From: Dehalococcoides mccartyi
GTDB lineage: Bacteria; Chloroflexota; Dehalococcoidia; UBA2979
Length of the DNA stretch: 12,299 bases
Direction: 5' to 3'
Assembly: GCA_945888895.1 (NCBI GenBank)
Contig: CAMDAY010000043.1
Location: forward strand, 1-12,299
In this document: positions 6,674 through 11,979 of the stretch, piece after piece
Layout of the letters: each line of letters begins with the position of its first letter
Position numbering within the stretch: position 1 is the stretch's first letter
Position numbers and translations under genes: made by a program
Notes under the pieces: model-generated
Database searches by the model: none
What the model saw: the letters and a program-made list of their open reading frames with translations, nothing else
Told to the model about the DNA's origin: nothing

Positions 6674-7099
6674 CTACTTCGGCGCGGTGATGGTGACGAG
6701 CAAGCCGCTGAGGATCAGGGCGATGCCCGCACCCGTCGCCAGCGTGATGTGCTCGCCGATGAACAGCACAGCGATGATCACGGCGAACAGCGGCGACGAG
6801 GCGAGCAGCGGCGTCGATCGCCCCACGCCGAGCCGGCTCATCGCCATGTAGTTGAAGAACCGGCCCATCGGAAAATTGAGGATGCCGATCAGGCCGAACA
6901 GCGCGATCCCGGTCCACGAGACCGCGAGGAGCGCATCCAGCTCGAGCACCGCCACCAGCAGCGCTGTCACGAGCAGGCCGGAGGTGAGCGAAAGCAGCGT
7001 GCCCATGCTCGTGGAGAGGTCACGCAGTCCGTGGCGCACGAGGACTGCGCTCATCCCCCACGAGGCGGCAGCACCAAGCGCGAGCACGATCGCAAGCAC
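6674..7099 (-). CDS. Half-size EamA/DMT-family membrane protein (first of a pair)
   Basis: This 141-residue protein has a single EamA module with five helices, opening with VLALGAAASWGMSAVLVRHG. It contains the family-typical SRLGVGRSTPLLASSPLFAV and closes with GAGIALILSGLLVTI. The start is a GTG at 7099 with GGGAAGAG 6 bases upstream. Ordinary DMT transporters are about 280-300 residues with two such modules, so this gene plus its neighbour 17 bases downstream add up to one normal transporter. There is no sign of a disabling frameshift: each gene has its own ribosome site and a natural module start. It lies 60 bases downstream of mscL on the same strand, possibly in one operon. Confidence 0.88.
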   Translation of the reverse strand: MLAIVLALGAAASWGMSAVLVRHGLRDLSTSMGTLLSLTSGLLVTALLVAVLELDALLAVSWTGIALFGLIGILNFPMGRFFNYMAMSRLGVGRSTPLLASSPLFAVIIAVLFIGEHITLATGAGIALILSGLLVTITAPK

Positions 7100-7159
7100 A
7101 GGCGTCTCTTCCCACCCGCCGAGTCCGGCGGGGCTAGTCAGTTCGATGGTGTACTGCGG

Positions 7160-7558
7160 CTAGGCGACGAGTTGCGTGCAGAAGGAGCAGCGCCGCGCCT
7201 CGATCGGGATCTCGCTGATGCACTCGGAGCACTTCTTCGTCGTGGGGTCGGCTGGCGGGGTACGTCGCGCGCGAGTCAGCAGCATGTTGATCGGCTTCAC
7301 GACGAAGAAGAAGATCACGGCCGCGAGTATGACGAAGGAGATCACGGCGTTCAGGAAGTGGCCGTACTTGATGACGCTGCCATTGACGGTCAGCGTCAGC
7401 GCGGAGAAGTCCGGCTGCCCGCCGAGGCTGCCGATCAGCGGCGTGATCACATCCTCGACCAGCGCCGTGACGACGGCGCCGAACGCAGCGCCGATGACCA
7501 CCGCCACGGCGAGGTCGACCACGTTGCCGCGCAGCAAGAAGCGCTTGAAATCACCCAT
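7160..7558 (-). CDS. mscL: Large-conductance mechanosensitive channel MscL with C-terminal zinc ribbon
   Basis: The protein opens with the canonical MscL N-terminus GDFKRFLLRGNVVDLAVAVV, followed by TM1 (about residues 12-42), a short periplasmic-side loop, and TM2 (about 65-93, SFVILAAVIFFFVVKPINML). MscL forms a homopentameric membrane pore that opens under tension to release solutes on osmotic downshock. The usual C-terminal helical bundle is replaced by a short linker and a Cys4 motif, KKCSEC (Cys110, Cys113) and RRCSFC (Cys124, Cys127), which looks like a cytoplasmic zinc ribbon. I start at the ATG at 7558 rather than 7573, because the five extra codons of the longer version contain the GGAGGA Shine-Dalgarno and the family starts at MGDFKRF. 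It is the first gene of the minus-strand run with the half-EamA pair. Confidence 0.95.
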   Translation of the reverse strand: MGDFKRFLLRGNVVDLAVAVVIGAAFGAVVTALVEDVITPLIGSLGGQPDFSALTLTVNGSVIKYGHFLNAVISFVILAAVIFFFVVKPINMLLTRARRTPPADPTTKKCSECISEIPIEARRCSFCTQLVA

Positions 7559-7571
7559 CGCGTCCTCCTCC

Positions 7572-7604
7572 ATCCGCCGCGTCCTGACGCGGTGCTCGGC
7601 GGAT
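7572..7604 (-). promoter_or_regulatory. 5'-UTR hairpin abutting the mscL Shine-Dalgarno
   Basis: In the mscL leader, ATCCGCCG and CGGCGGAT (7572-7579 and 7597-7604) are perfect complements, and CCGCGTC/GACGCGG (7577-7583, 7586-7592) form a second nested stem sharing three bases with the first. The structure ends just before the GGAGGA ribosome site. It could modulate initiation or simply be a 5' stabiliser. Confidence 0.4.
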
Positions 7605-7635
7605 TCTAGTCCGGCCTCGACCGTGGGGGGAGTCT

Positions 7636-7670
7636 CGTGGGGTTGCGCCCCACGTCTCGTTCATAACGAG
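7636..7670. repeat. Two adjacent short palindromes in the mscL / secreted-protein divergent gap
   Basis: CGTGGGG-TTGCG-CCCCACG (7636-7654) is followed immediately by CTCGTT-CAT-AACGAG (7656-7670). The flanks repeat CCGTGGGGG at 7621 and again near 7673. This lies in the 196-base gap between divergent genes, where operators or promoters are expected. I could not define a -10/-35 pair. The pattern is compatible with regulator binding sites or small RNA hairpins. Confidence 0.35.
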
Positions 7671-7707
7671 TACCGTGGGGGCCGCGAAGCGACCTCTGGG
7701 GGCGGAC

Positions 7708-7758
7708 ATGTCGAACGTTCATGCTGCGAAGCGCCGCTGGCTGCGCCACCGGGGATGA
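7708..7758 (+). CDS. Possible 16-codon leader ORF overlapping the next start (ATGA)
   Basis: ATG at 7708 opens a short frame (MSNVHAAKRRWLRHRG) that stops at TGA 7756-7758, overlapping the ATG of the secreted-protein gene as ATGA. The downstream gene has no good ribosome site of its own, so translational coupling is plausible. The ribosome site of this small ORF (GGGGGCGG) is itself weak, so the call is tentative. Confidence 0.25.
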   Translation: MSNVHAAKRRWLRHRG

Positions 7759-8162
7759 CCCGCAGGGTCGCATCGCTCCTGGCTGCGCTGGTAGTCCTCG
7801 CGGTTGCCCATGCCGGCGGTGCGTGGCCCTCCCACGCGCCGCTCCGCGTGCGCGATGGGTGGACGGCCGCCAGCTCGATGGATCGCGCGGGAGCGTGTCT
7901 CGCGGCACGCCTCGCCGTGCGTGAGCTGCTGGACGCGCCCCACCGCTGGGCCGGGACCTGTGGAGCCGGCGCGCACGGCTGGATCGGGAAAACCTCCACG
8001 GACCAGGGCGCTTCGTGGCACGTGATGGGCGTGGTGCACTCGCTGCAGCCGTCCGGCCGCGCGGCACGGCTCGCCTTCGCCGTCACGATCGATGAGGGAG
8101 CGGACGGCGCCTACCGGTCGACGGTGCATGACCTCGAAGAGATCGGGGCGCCCCCGCGCTAA
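7755..8162 (+). CDS. Small secreted protein of unknown function
   Basis: I do not recognise this 135-residue protein. It starts MTRRVASLLAALVVLAVAHA, a clear Sec signal peptide (charged start, hydrophobic core, A-H-A cleavage site near residue 20), so it should be exported. The mature part has two cysteines (Cys48, Cys69) that could form a disulfide. Its second half looks like beta strands (GASWHVMGVVHSLQ, RLAFAVTIDEG, YRSTVHDLEEIG). Codon usage is strongly G/C at third positions, as in neighbours. The frame is open further left, but the signal peptide fixes the start at 7755. The gene converges with the thioredoxin-like lipoprotein gene, leaving only 14 bases between stops. Function unknown; perhaps a small envelope-associated domain. 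Confidence 0.7.
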   Translation: MTRRVASLLAALVVLAVAHAGGAWPSHAPLRVRDGWTAASSMDRAGACLAARLAVRELLDAPHRWAGTCGAGAHGWIGKTSTDQGASWHVMGVVHSLQPSGRAARLAFAVTIDEGADGAYRSTVHDLEEIGAPPR

Positions 8163-8176
8163 CCGAGGTTGGGCGG

Positions 8177-9262
8177 CTACTTGCCGGCGAGCGCCGCGTC
8201 CAGCGCTTGCTTCACCTCGGCGAGGTCGATGATGCCCTCGAACTTCGCGGTGACGACACCCTGACCGTTGACGACGAAGATGAACGGCTCGCTGCGGAGC
8301 TTCCACTCCTCGAACTCGCGTCCGGCGACCAGCGTCCCCTTCCGGGCCTGTGCGAGGTCGACGGGCTCGATGTGGATCACGTGCACGCGGTCCTTGTACT
8401 GCTGGTACGCGGGGACGACGACCGTCTCCATGACCGGGCCGCAGAAGCGTGTCTGGCAGAAGGCCGGAGTGACGAACGCCACGAGCGAGGGCTTCCCGCT
8501 GGCGATCGCGTCCGCGACGGCGATGTTGTGGAACTCCGGGCGCGTCGTCCTGGACGAGTCGATCTCGGAGAGGTTCGCCACGTCCTTGGCGAGCTTCTGC
8601 TTCGTGCGCGGCGCCTGGTCGCCGATGCTGGACTCCGAGGTGCGCTCGAGGACGGCGAACGTGACCAGCAGGTTCCTGTAGGTCTTGTTGCCGGTCTTCA
8701 CCTGCAGTTGTGCGCCCCAGAGCCCGGCCTCGTTGAAGTCCACGTTCGTCGTGAACACGGTCGTGAGCGAGCCTTCGTGCCTCGGCGCGGCGGGGGCCTC
8801 GTGCGACGGGTCGCGGAGCGCGACCTTGACGAGCACCCGCCCGTTGGCGTCGCTGTCGAGGTGCATCGTCCGGCCGTTCTGGTGCTCGTCGGCGATGTCG
8901 ACGGTGCGTGCCGTCATCTCGTACGAGCCGAGCAGCGTGCCGGCGTCGGGATGCTTCTCCGGCTCGTTGTCGATTCGGAAGATCCTCGCCGTGACGGTCC
9001 CCTCGAGGATCAGCGTCTGGTCGCGCTTCAGCAGCGCGAGCGCGACGCGCGAGGGGCCCTTGCCGAGGTTGGAATTGATGATCACGGGCGTGAACGGCAC
9101 GCTGCTCAACGAGGTCGCCACGCTCTTCGAGTCCCACTTCGGCGCGACCGGCGCACTGGCCGACATTCCGCCGCACGAGGTGGCCAGCAGGCCACACGCG
9201 GCAAGCGCGAGGAACAGGACGGGGCGCAGCAGGCTCCGGGAACACGAGGTGTGCCGGGACAT
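8177..9262 (-). CDS. Thioredoxin-like lipoprotein with CxxxxC motif
   Basis: This 361-residue protein begins with a lipoprotein signal (LLRPVLFLALAACGLLATSC, lipid-anchored Cys30). A beta-sandwich-like part (about residues 50-205, with TPVIINSNLGKGPSRVALAL and FNEAGLWGAQLQV) precedes a linker GDQAPRTKQKLAKDVANLSE. A C-terminal thioredoxin-fold domain (about 257-358) follows. There VAFVTPAFCQTRFCGPV holds Cys269 and Cys274 in a C-x4-C arrangement, and the loop SEPFIFVV supplies the likely cis-Pro326. It should sit on the outer face of the membrane and handle thiol-disulfide or metal chemistry. The wide Cys spacing is unlike CxxC thioredoxins, so redox activity is inferred. The start ATG at 9262 has GGAG 5 bases upstream, overlapping the stop of a leader ORF. 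The frame is open to 9946 but only as a shadow. Confidence 0.88.
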   Translation of the reverse strand: MSRHTSCSRSLLRPVLFLALAACGLLATSCGGMSASAPVAPKWDSKSVATSLSSVPFTPVIINSNLGKGPSRVALALLKRDQTLILEGTVTARIFRIDNEPEKHPDAGTLLGSYEMTARTVDIADEHQNGRTMHLDSDANGRVLVKVALRDPSHEAPAAPRHEGSLTTVFTTNVDFNEAGLWGAQLQVKTGNKTYRNLLVTFAVLERTSESSIGDQAPRTKQKLAKDVANLSEIDSSRTTRPEFHNIAVADAIASGKPSLVAFVTPAFCQTRFCGPVMETVVVPAYQQYKDRVHVIHIEPVDLAQARKGTLVAGREFEEWKLRSEPFIFVVNGQGVVTAKFEGIIDLAEVKQALDAALAGK

Positions 9263-9270
9263 CGAGGCTC

Positions 9271-9315
9271 CTACTCCGGGCGTGCCCGGGGGATGCGGTG
9301 GGGTGGACTGATCAT
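9271..9315 (-). CDS. 14-codon upstream leader ORF of the lipoprotein gene
   Basis: ATG (complement of 9313-9315) opens MISPPHRIPRARPE and ends with TAG (complement of 9271-9273). A consensus AAGGAGG (complement of 9320-9326) sits 4 bases before the ATG. The TAG is part of the TAGGAG ribosome site of the lipoprotein gene, which starts 8 bases later. A hairpin (CCGGG-CGTG-CCCGG, 9276-9289) lies across the end of the ORF, next to the lipoprotein Shine-Dalgarno. This is the geometry of a translationally coupled leader peptide. It is too short for homology evidence. Confidence 0.5.
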   Translation of the reverse strand: MISPPHRIPRARPE

Positions 9316-9385
9316 CGCCCCTCCTTGGGAACGCTGGCAAATCATCACCGGTTCCTCGACGGGGGCTGATCGCTACTTGGATTCC

Positions 9386-9445
9386 CGCGGGAGCGTGAGG
9401 GCGGCGCCCCCTCACACTTGGTTCTCTGCTTCTCACGCTCCCGCG
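9386..9445 (-). promoter_or_regulatory. 14-bp inverted repeat with a competing inner hairpin in the lipoprotein leader
   Basis: CGCGGGAGCGTGAG (9386-9399) and CTCACGCTCCCGCG (9432-9445) are perfect inverted repeats with a 32-base spacer. The inner part of the left arm can instead pair within the spacer: GTGAGGG (9395-9401) with CCCTCAC (9409-9415). The two folds exclude each other, as in an attenuator or riboswitch expression platform. It lies between the ribonuclease HI stop (9541) and the lipoprotein leader ORF. No T-tract follows on either strand. Flanking bases 9446-9540 and 9327-9385 show no gene; 9327-9360 holds a weak 5-bp GGAAC/GTTCC stem. Confidence 0.5.
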
Positions 9446-9540
9446 CGGAGAGGGGCAGGCGTGGGCCGTGCCGTCCCGCGCTGCGATGTCGACCTCACTC
9501 GTCGAGTCAAGGGTGCGGCCGCTCCGCGTCGGGCAGCGTG

Positions 9541-10098
9541 CTAGACCTCGGAGCGCTGGTAGGCCGTCGAGAGGGAGTCGGCGTACTCGTTCCAGCGGCT
9601 GCCGTCGTGGGCGCGGATCCACTGGATGCGCGCCAGCGGACGCTCCTGGGCAAGCGCGTACGCCTGCTGCACCAGATCGAGGTTCTTCACCTCGCCGTCG
9701 CGGCGACGCCAACCGAGGCGCTCCCAGCCCTTGGCCCACTGCGTGAGCGTGTTCACCACCAGCGCGCTGTCCGTGAACACATCGGCCTCCTCGGACGGGC
9801 CGAGGAAGCTGAGGCCGGCGATCATCGCCGTGAACTCCATGCGGTTGTTCGTCGTGGCGGGGTCGGAGCCCCACTCCTGCGCGAGGACCACACCGTCCCG
9901 CACGTAGACCGCGCCCCAGCCCCCCGGGCCGGGGTTGCCCGAGCACGAACCGTCCGTGAACACGCCGGTGGTCGGGCCACCCTCGAATCGGGCGAGGATC
10001 TGCGCCGTCGTCAGGTTCATCGAGCGCGTGACCGAGGTGCCACCGCCGCCCGAGGGCCGTCGAGGACCACCGCTCGGGCGGCGCGATCCGTACTGCAT
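9541..10098 (-). CDS. rnhA: Ribonuclease HI
   Basis: This 185-residue enzyme cleaves the RNA strand of RNA-DNA hybrids in the cytoplasm. It contains the family signature VFTDGSCSGNPGPGGWGAVY, giving the acidic active-site residues Asp49, Glu88 (NNRMEF), Asp110 (FTDSALVV) and Asp174 (NEYADSL), plus the catalytic-loop His164 (IRAHDG). The basic handle region WAKGWERLGWRRRDGEVKNLDL is present. The roughly 45 residues before the catalytic core are an unusual Gly/Pro/Arg-rich, probably disordered extension (SRRPSGGPRRPSGGGG) that is not the known hybrid-binding domain. The ATG at 10098 has GAGGAG 5 bases upstream. It lies 34 bases downstream of the secreted-protein gene on the same strand, so the two are probably co-transcribed. 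Confidence 0.95.
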   Translation of the reverse strand: MQYGSRRPSGGPRRPSGGGGTSVTRSMNLTTAQILARFEGGPTTGVFTDGSCSGNPGPGGWGAVYVRDGVVLAQEWGSDPATTNNRMEFTAMIAGLSFLGPSEEADVFTDSALVVNTLTQWAKGWERLGWRRRDGEVKNLDLVQQAYALAQERPLARIQWIRAHDGSRWNEYADSLSTAYQRSEV

Positions 10099-10132
10099 GG
10101 GGGCTCCTCGGGGACGGTTCGCGCGACGCGCG

Positions 10133-11698
10133 TTACTTGATCGGGATCCCGTTGTAGAGCATCACGGGGTCACCGACGAATACGTCGCTCTCGAGGTTGG
10201 CGACGACCACCACGGGGCGGTCGGAGACGACCACCGCGCTGCCGACGAACCCATCCGGGAGCCGCTCGTCCTGCCACTGCCGGAAGACGAGGCCCTCCGG
10301 CCCGATGCGCGTGGAGCCCTGCGGGAAGAGACCGTTGGGGAACTGCTTCCCGTAGTAGACGACGTAGACCTGCGCGGCAGAGCCATCGAAGGCCAGCACG
10401 CGGAACCACGAGTTCCAGCCCTTCTTGCCGCCGAACGGCCCGAAGTTGCGATTGACGACCGGCATGACGACCTGCGTGGAGGCCTCCGCGCCCGTGAAGC
10501 CGCGGTAGTCGGCGATCGAACCGTCCGCGGAGAGTCGCTGCACGACGACTGCGATCGGGTTCACGGCCTGCATCCGGACGCTGCCGAAGAATGTGGCGGG
10601 CAGTGATTTCCCAGCTGGCATGCAGAGCGGCCCGCGCTGATCGCATGTCAGCACGCCATTCACGGTGACCGTGGTCTCCAGTTCGATCTCCGCGCCGTTC
10701 CCGTCGCGTCCGCTGTAGCGCAGTGTCACGTCATTGGGGAGCGCGGGGGCCGCGCTCATGATCCGGAAGCGCGTCGTGAACAGGCTCTGACCCTCGGTCG
10801 CGTTGCGGTTCACCAGCGGCAGCAGCACCACCTGGCTCGTCTCATCGACGCCCGTGCCGCGGTACGACGCGAGGCCGGCGCCGCCGCGCGCGCGCGTGTC
10901 GACCATCACCGCGAGCTGCTGCGAGGCGGCCGGGGTGCCGCTGCCGGATGCGTACGTGCGCACGCGTGCCGCACCGTCGAACCCGAACGGCGCGCCGATG
11001 TTCAACTCGTCGCGCACCATCGTTCCGCGCGGCGCAATGCGCTCGCCGCCCTGCGGGCAGCCCGAGCCGCCCGAGCCGGGGTCGCGGGTGCCAGAGGAGA
11101 GCGCGCCGTCCGCGTAGTACACGACCTCGACGCACGCGTCCCTCGAGTCGCTGGTGTTTTCGACCACGATGCGGGAGACGTGGCTGGTGTTGTTTACGAT
11201 CATCGGCAGGAAGTACTCGGACACGCCGGCGCCGAGGCGGAGGCTGTCGCCGGCGATCTGGTAGGAGCCGTCCGGTCGCAGCACGTCGCGCGCCATCAGG
11301 CCGGTGAACGGCTGGTCGGAGACCACGTAGCCGGAGCCGCGGTAGCCCACCGGGAGGCCGTTGAAGGTCTGCTGGAAGAAGGAGCGGCCGGAGCCCGAGG
11401 TGATCGCGTCGCAGACGTTCGCCTGCGGGCATCCGTCTTTGGCGACGAGCCGACCGCTGGCGTCGTAGAAGTTGAGGTCGATGTTCGCGGGCTTCGAGCC
11501 CACGTTCTGGATGCGGAGCCAGGAGTTCTCGTCGCCCAGCTTCGCTGTCTGCGCCTCGGATCGATCCGAAGTAGCCAAGGTCAGGCCCACGAAGGCGATG
11601 GCGAGGAGCAGCGCCGCGACCACGCGCAGCCGTCGCCCGCGCCAGGGCAGCAGGTGTGGCACTTGTGTGACCCTTCCGCCCCGCCGCGCAAGAATCAT
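10133..11698 (-). CDS. Secreted four-domain beta-rich surface protein
   Basis: This 521-residue protein has an N-terminal signal (hydrophobic core at about residues 24-43, likely cleavage near SEA-QT at 49-50) and no later membrane segment. The mature part divides into four similar modules of about 110-120 residues, near 55-145, 158-270, 287-395 and 407-518. Each opens with a [L/V]-P-x-V-N-R-N or equivalent strand, carries a Y/F-rich central strand (NFYD, EVVYYADG, TLRYSG, YVVYYGK) and ends in a G-S-x-x-V-x-S-x-x-P type strand. Modules 1-3 each hold one Cys pair (Cys90/96, Cys189/214, Cys352/359), probably disulfides; module 4 has none. Similar architecture is common in Chloroflexota surface proteins of unknown function. 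The start could be GTG 11662, with GGAAGG 9 bases upstream, instead of ATG 11698; both keep the signal peptide. Confidence 0.75.
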   Translation of the reverse strand: MILARRGGRVTQVPHLLPWRGRRLRVVAALLLAIAFVGLTLATSDRSEAQTAKLGDENSWLRIQNVGSKPANIDLNFYDASGRLVAKDGCPQANVCDAITSGSGRSFFQQTFNGLPVGYRGSGYVVSDQPFTGLMARDVLRPDGSYQIAGDSLRLGAGVSEYFLPMIVNNTSHVSRIVVENTSDSRDACVEVVYYADGALSSGTRDPGSGGSGCPQGGERIAPRGTMVRDELNIGAPFGFDGAARVRTYASGSGTPAASQQLAVMVDTRARGGAGLASYRGTGVDETSQVVLLPLVNRNATEGQSLFTTRFRIMSAAPALPNDVTLRYSGRDGNGAEIELETTVTVNGVLTCDQRGPLCMPAGKSLPATFFGSVRMQAVNPIAVVVQRLSADGSIADYRGFTGAEASTQVVMPVVNRNFGPFGGKKGWNSWFRVLAFDGSAAQVYVVYYGKQFPNGLFPQGSTRIGPEGLVFRQWQDERLPDGFVGSAVVVSDRPVVVVANLESDVFVGDPVMLYNGIPIK

Positions 11699-11771
11699 AG
11701 GCGACCCCGCCTCGCACGTGCCAAACGCACCGCCCCGATTTGTCGAGGGTTGCGGTGCCTCGAGTGGGTGA

Positions 11772-11801
11772 TTCGCTCACCAGCGGGAGCGGTGCTACGC
11801 T
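11772..11801 (+). promoter_or_regulatory. Promoter of tRNA-Pro
   Basis: An extended -10 TG-C-TACGCT (11793-11801) and a weak -35 TTCGCT (11772-11777), 18 bases apart, lie 34 bases before the tRNA 5' end. A 6-bp hairpin GGCCGC-GAC-GCGGCC (11812-11826) occupies the leader. The remaining part of the 137-base gap from 11699 shows no other feature I can name. Confidence 0.5.
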
Positions 11802-11835
11802 CAGTGGGCTTGGCCGCGACGCGGCCCGTTTGCCT

Positions 11836-11912
11836 CGGGGTGTAGCTCAGCTTGGCAGAGCGCTTCGTTCGGGACGAAGAGGTCCGCGGTTCAAATCCGC
11901 GCACCCCGACCA
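11836..11912 (+). tRNA. tRNA-Pro (anticodon CGG)
   Basis: This is a complete cloverleaf. The acceptor is CGGGGTG/CACCCCG, the D-arm GCTC-AGCTTGGCA-GAGC, and the anticodon stem CTTCG/CGAAG with loop TTCGGGA (anticodon CGG). The T-arm is CGCGG-TTCAAAT-CCGCG, discriminator A, with CCA encoded at 11910-11912. The first pair C1-G72 is the usual identity feature of bacterial tRNA-Pro. Confidence 0.97.
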
Positions 11913-11941
11913 CACTTCCCGCCTCTCAGGTCGGCAGGAAC

Positions 11942-11963
11942 GAGACGCCCCTCGCGGCGTCTC
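11942..11963 (+). terminator. Hairpin after tRNA-Pro
   Basis: GAGACGCC (11942-11949) and GGCGTCTC (11956-11963) form a perfect 8-bp stem with a 6-base loop, 29 bases past the tRNA CCA. It could terminate the tRNA transcript before the ferredoxin-like gene that starts at 11980. No T-tract follows. Confidence 0.45.
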
Positions 11964-11979
11964 CGCGCGACGAGTGTCT

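Noticed and set aside
6657..6917. N-terminal extension of the second half-EamA frame
   Set aside because: It overlaps the first half-EamA gene out of frame and is His/Arg-rich nonsense; the ATG at 6656 begins the natural protein.
9263..9540. Known riboswitch or T-box in the lipoprotein leader
   Set aside because: I looked for T-box, cobalamin and similar core motifs on the minus strand and recognised none; only paired repeats and the short ORF are supported.
8207..9544. Long + strand open frame (445 codons) opposite the lipoprotein gene
   Set aside because: No motif or signal is visible, composition is typical of an antisense shadow, and the minus strand carries a convincing lipoprotein with a thioredoxin domain.
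9263..9946. N-terminal extension of the lipoprotein frame to 9946
   Set aside because: The extension overlaps ribonuclease HI in another frame and is low-complexity Arg/Gly. The lipoprotein signal peptide and GGAG ribosome site fix the start at 9262.
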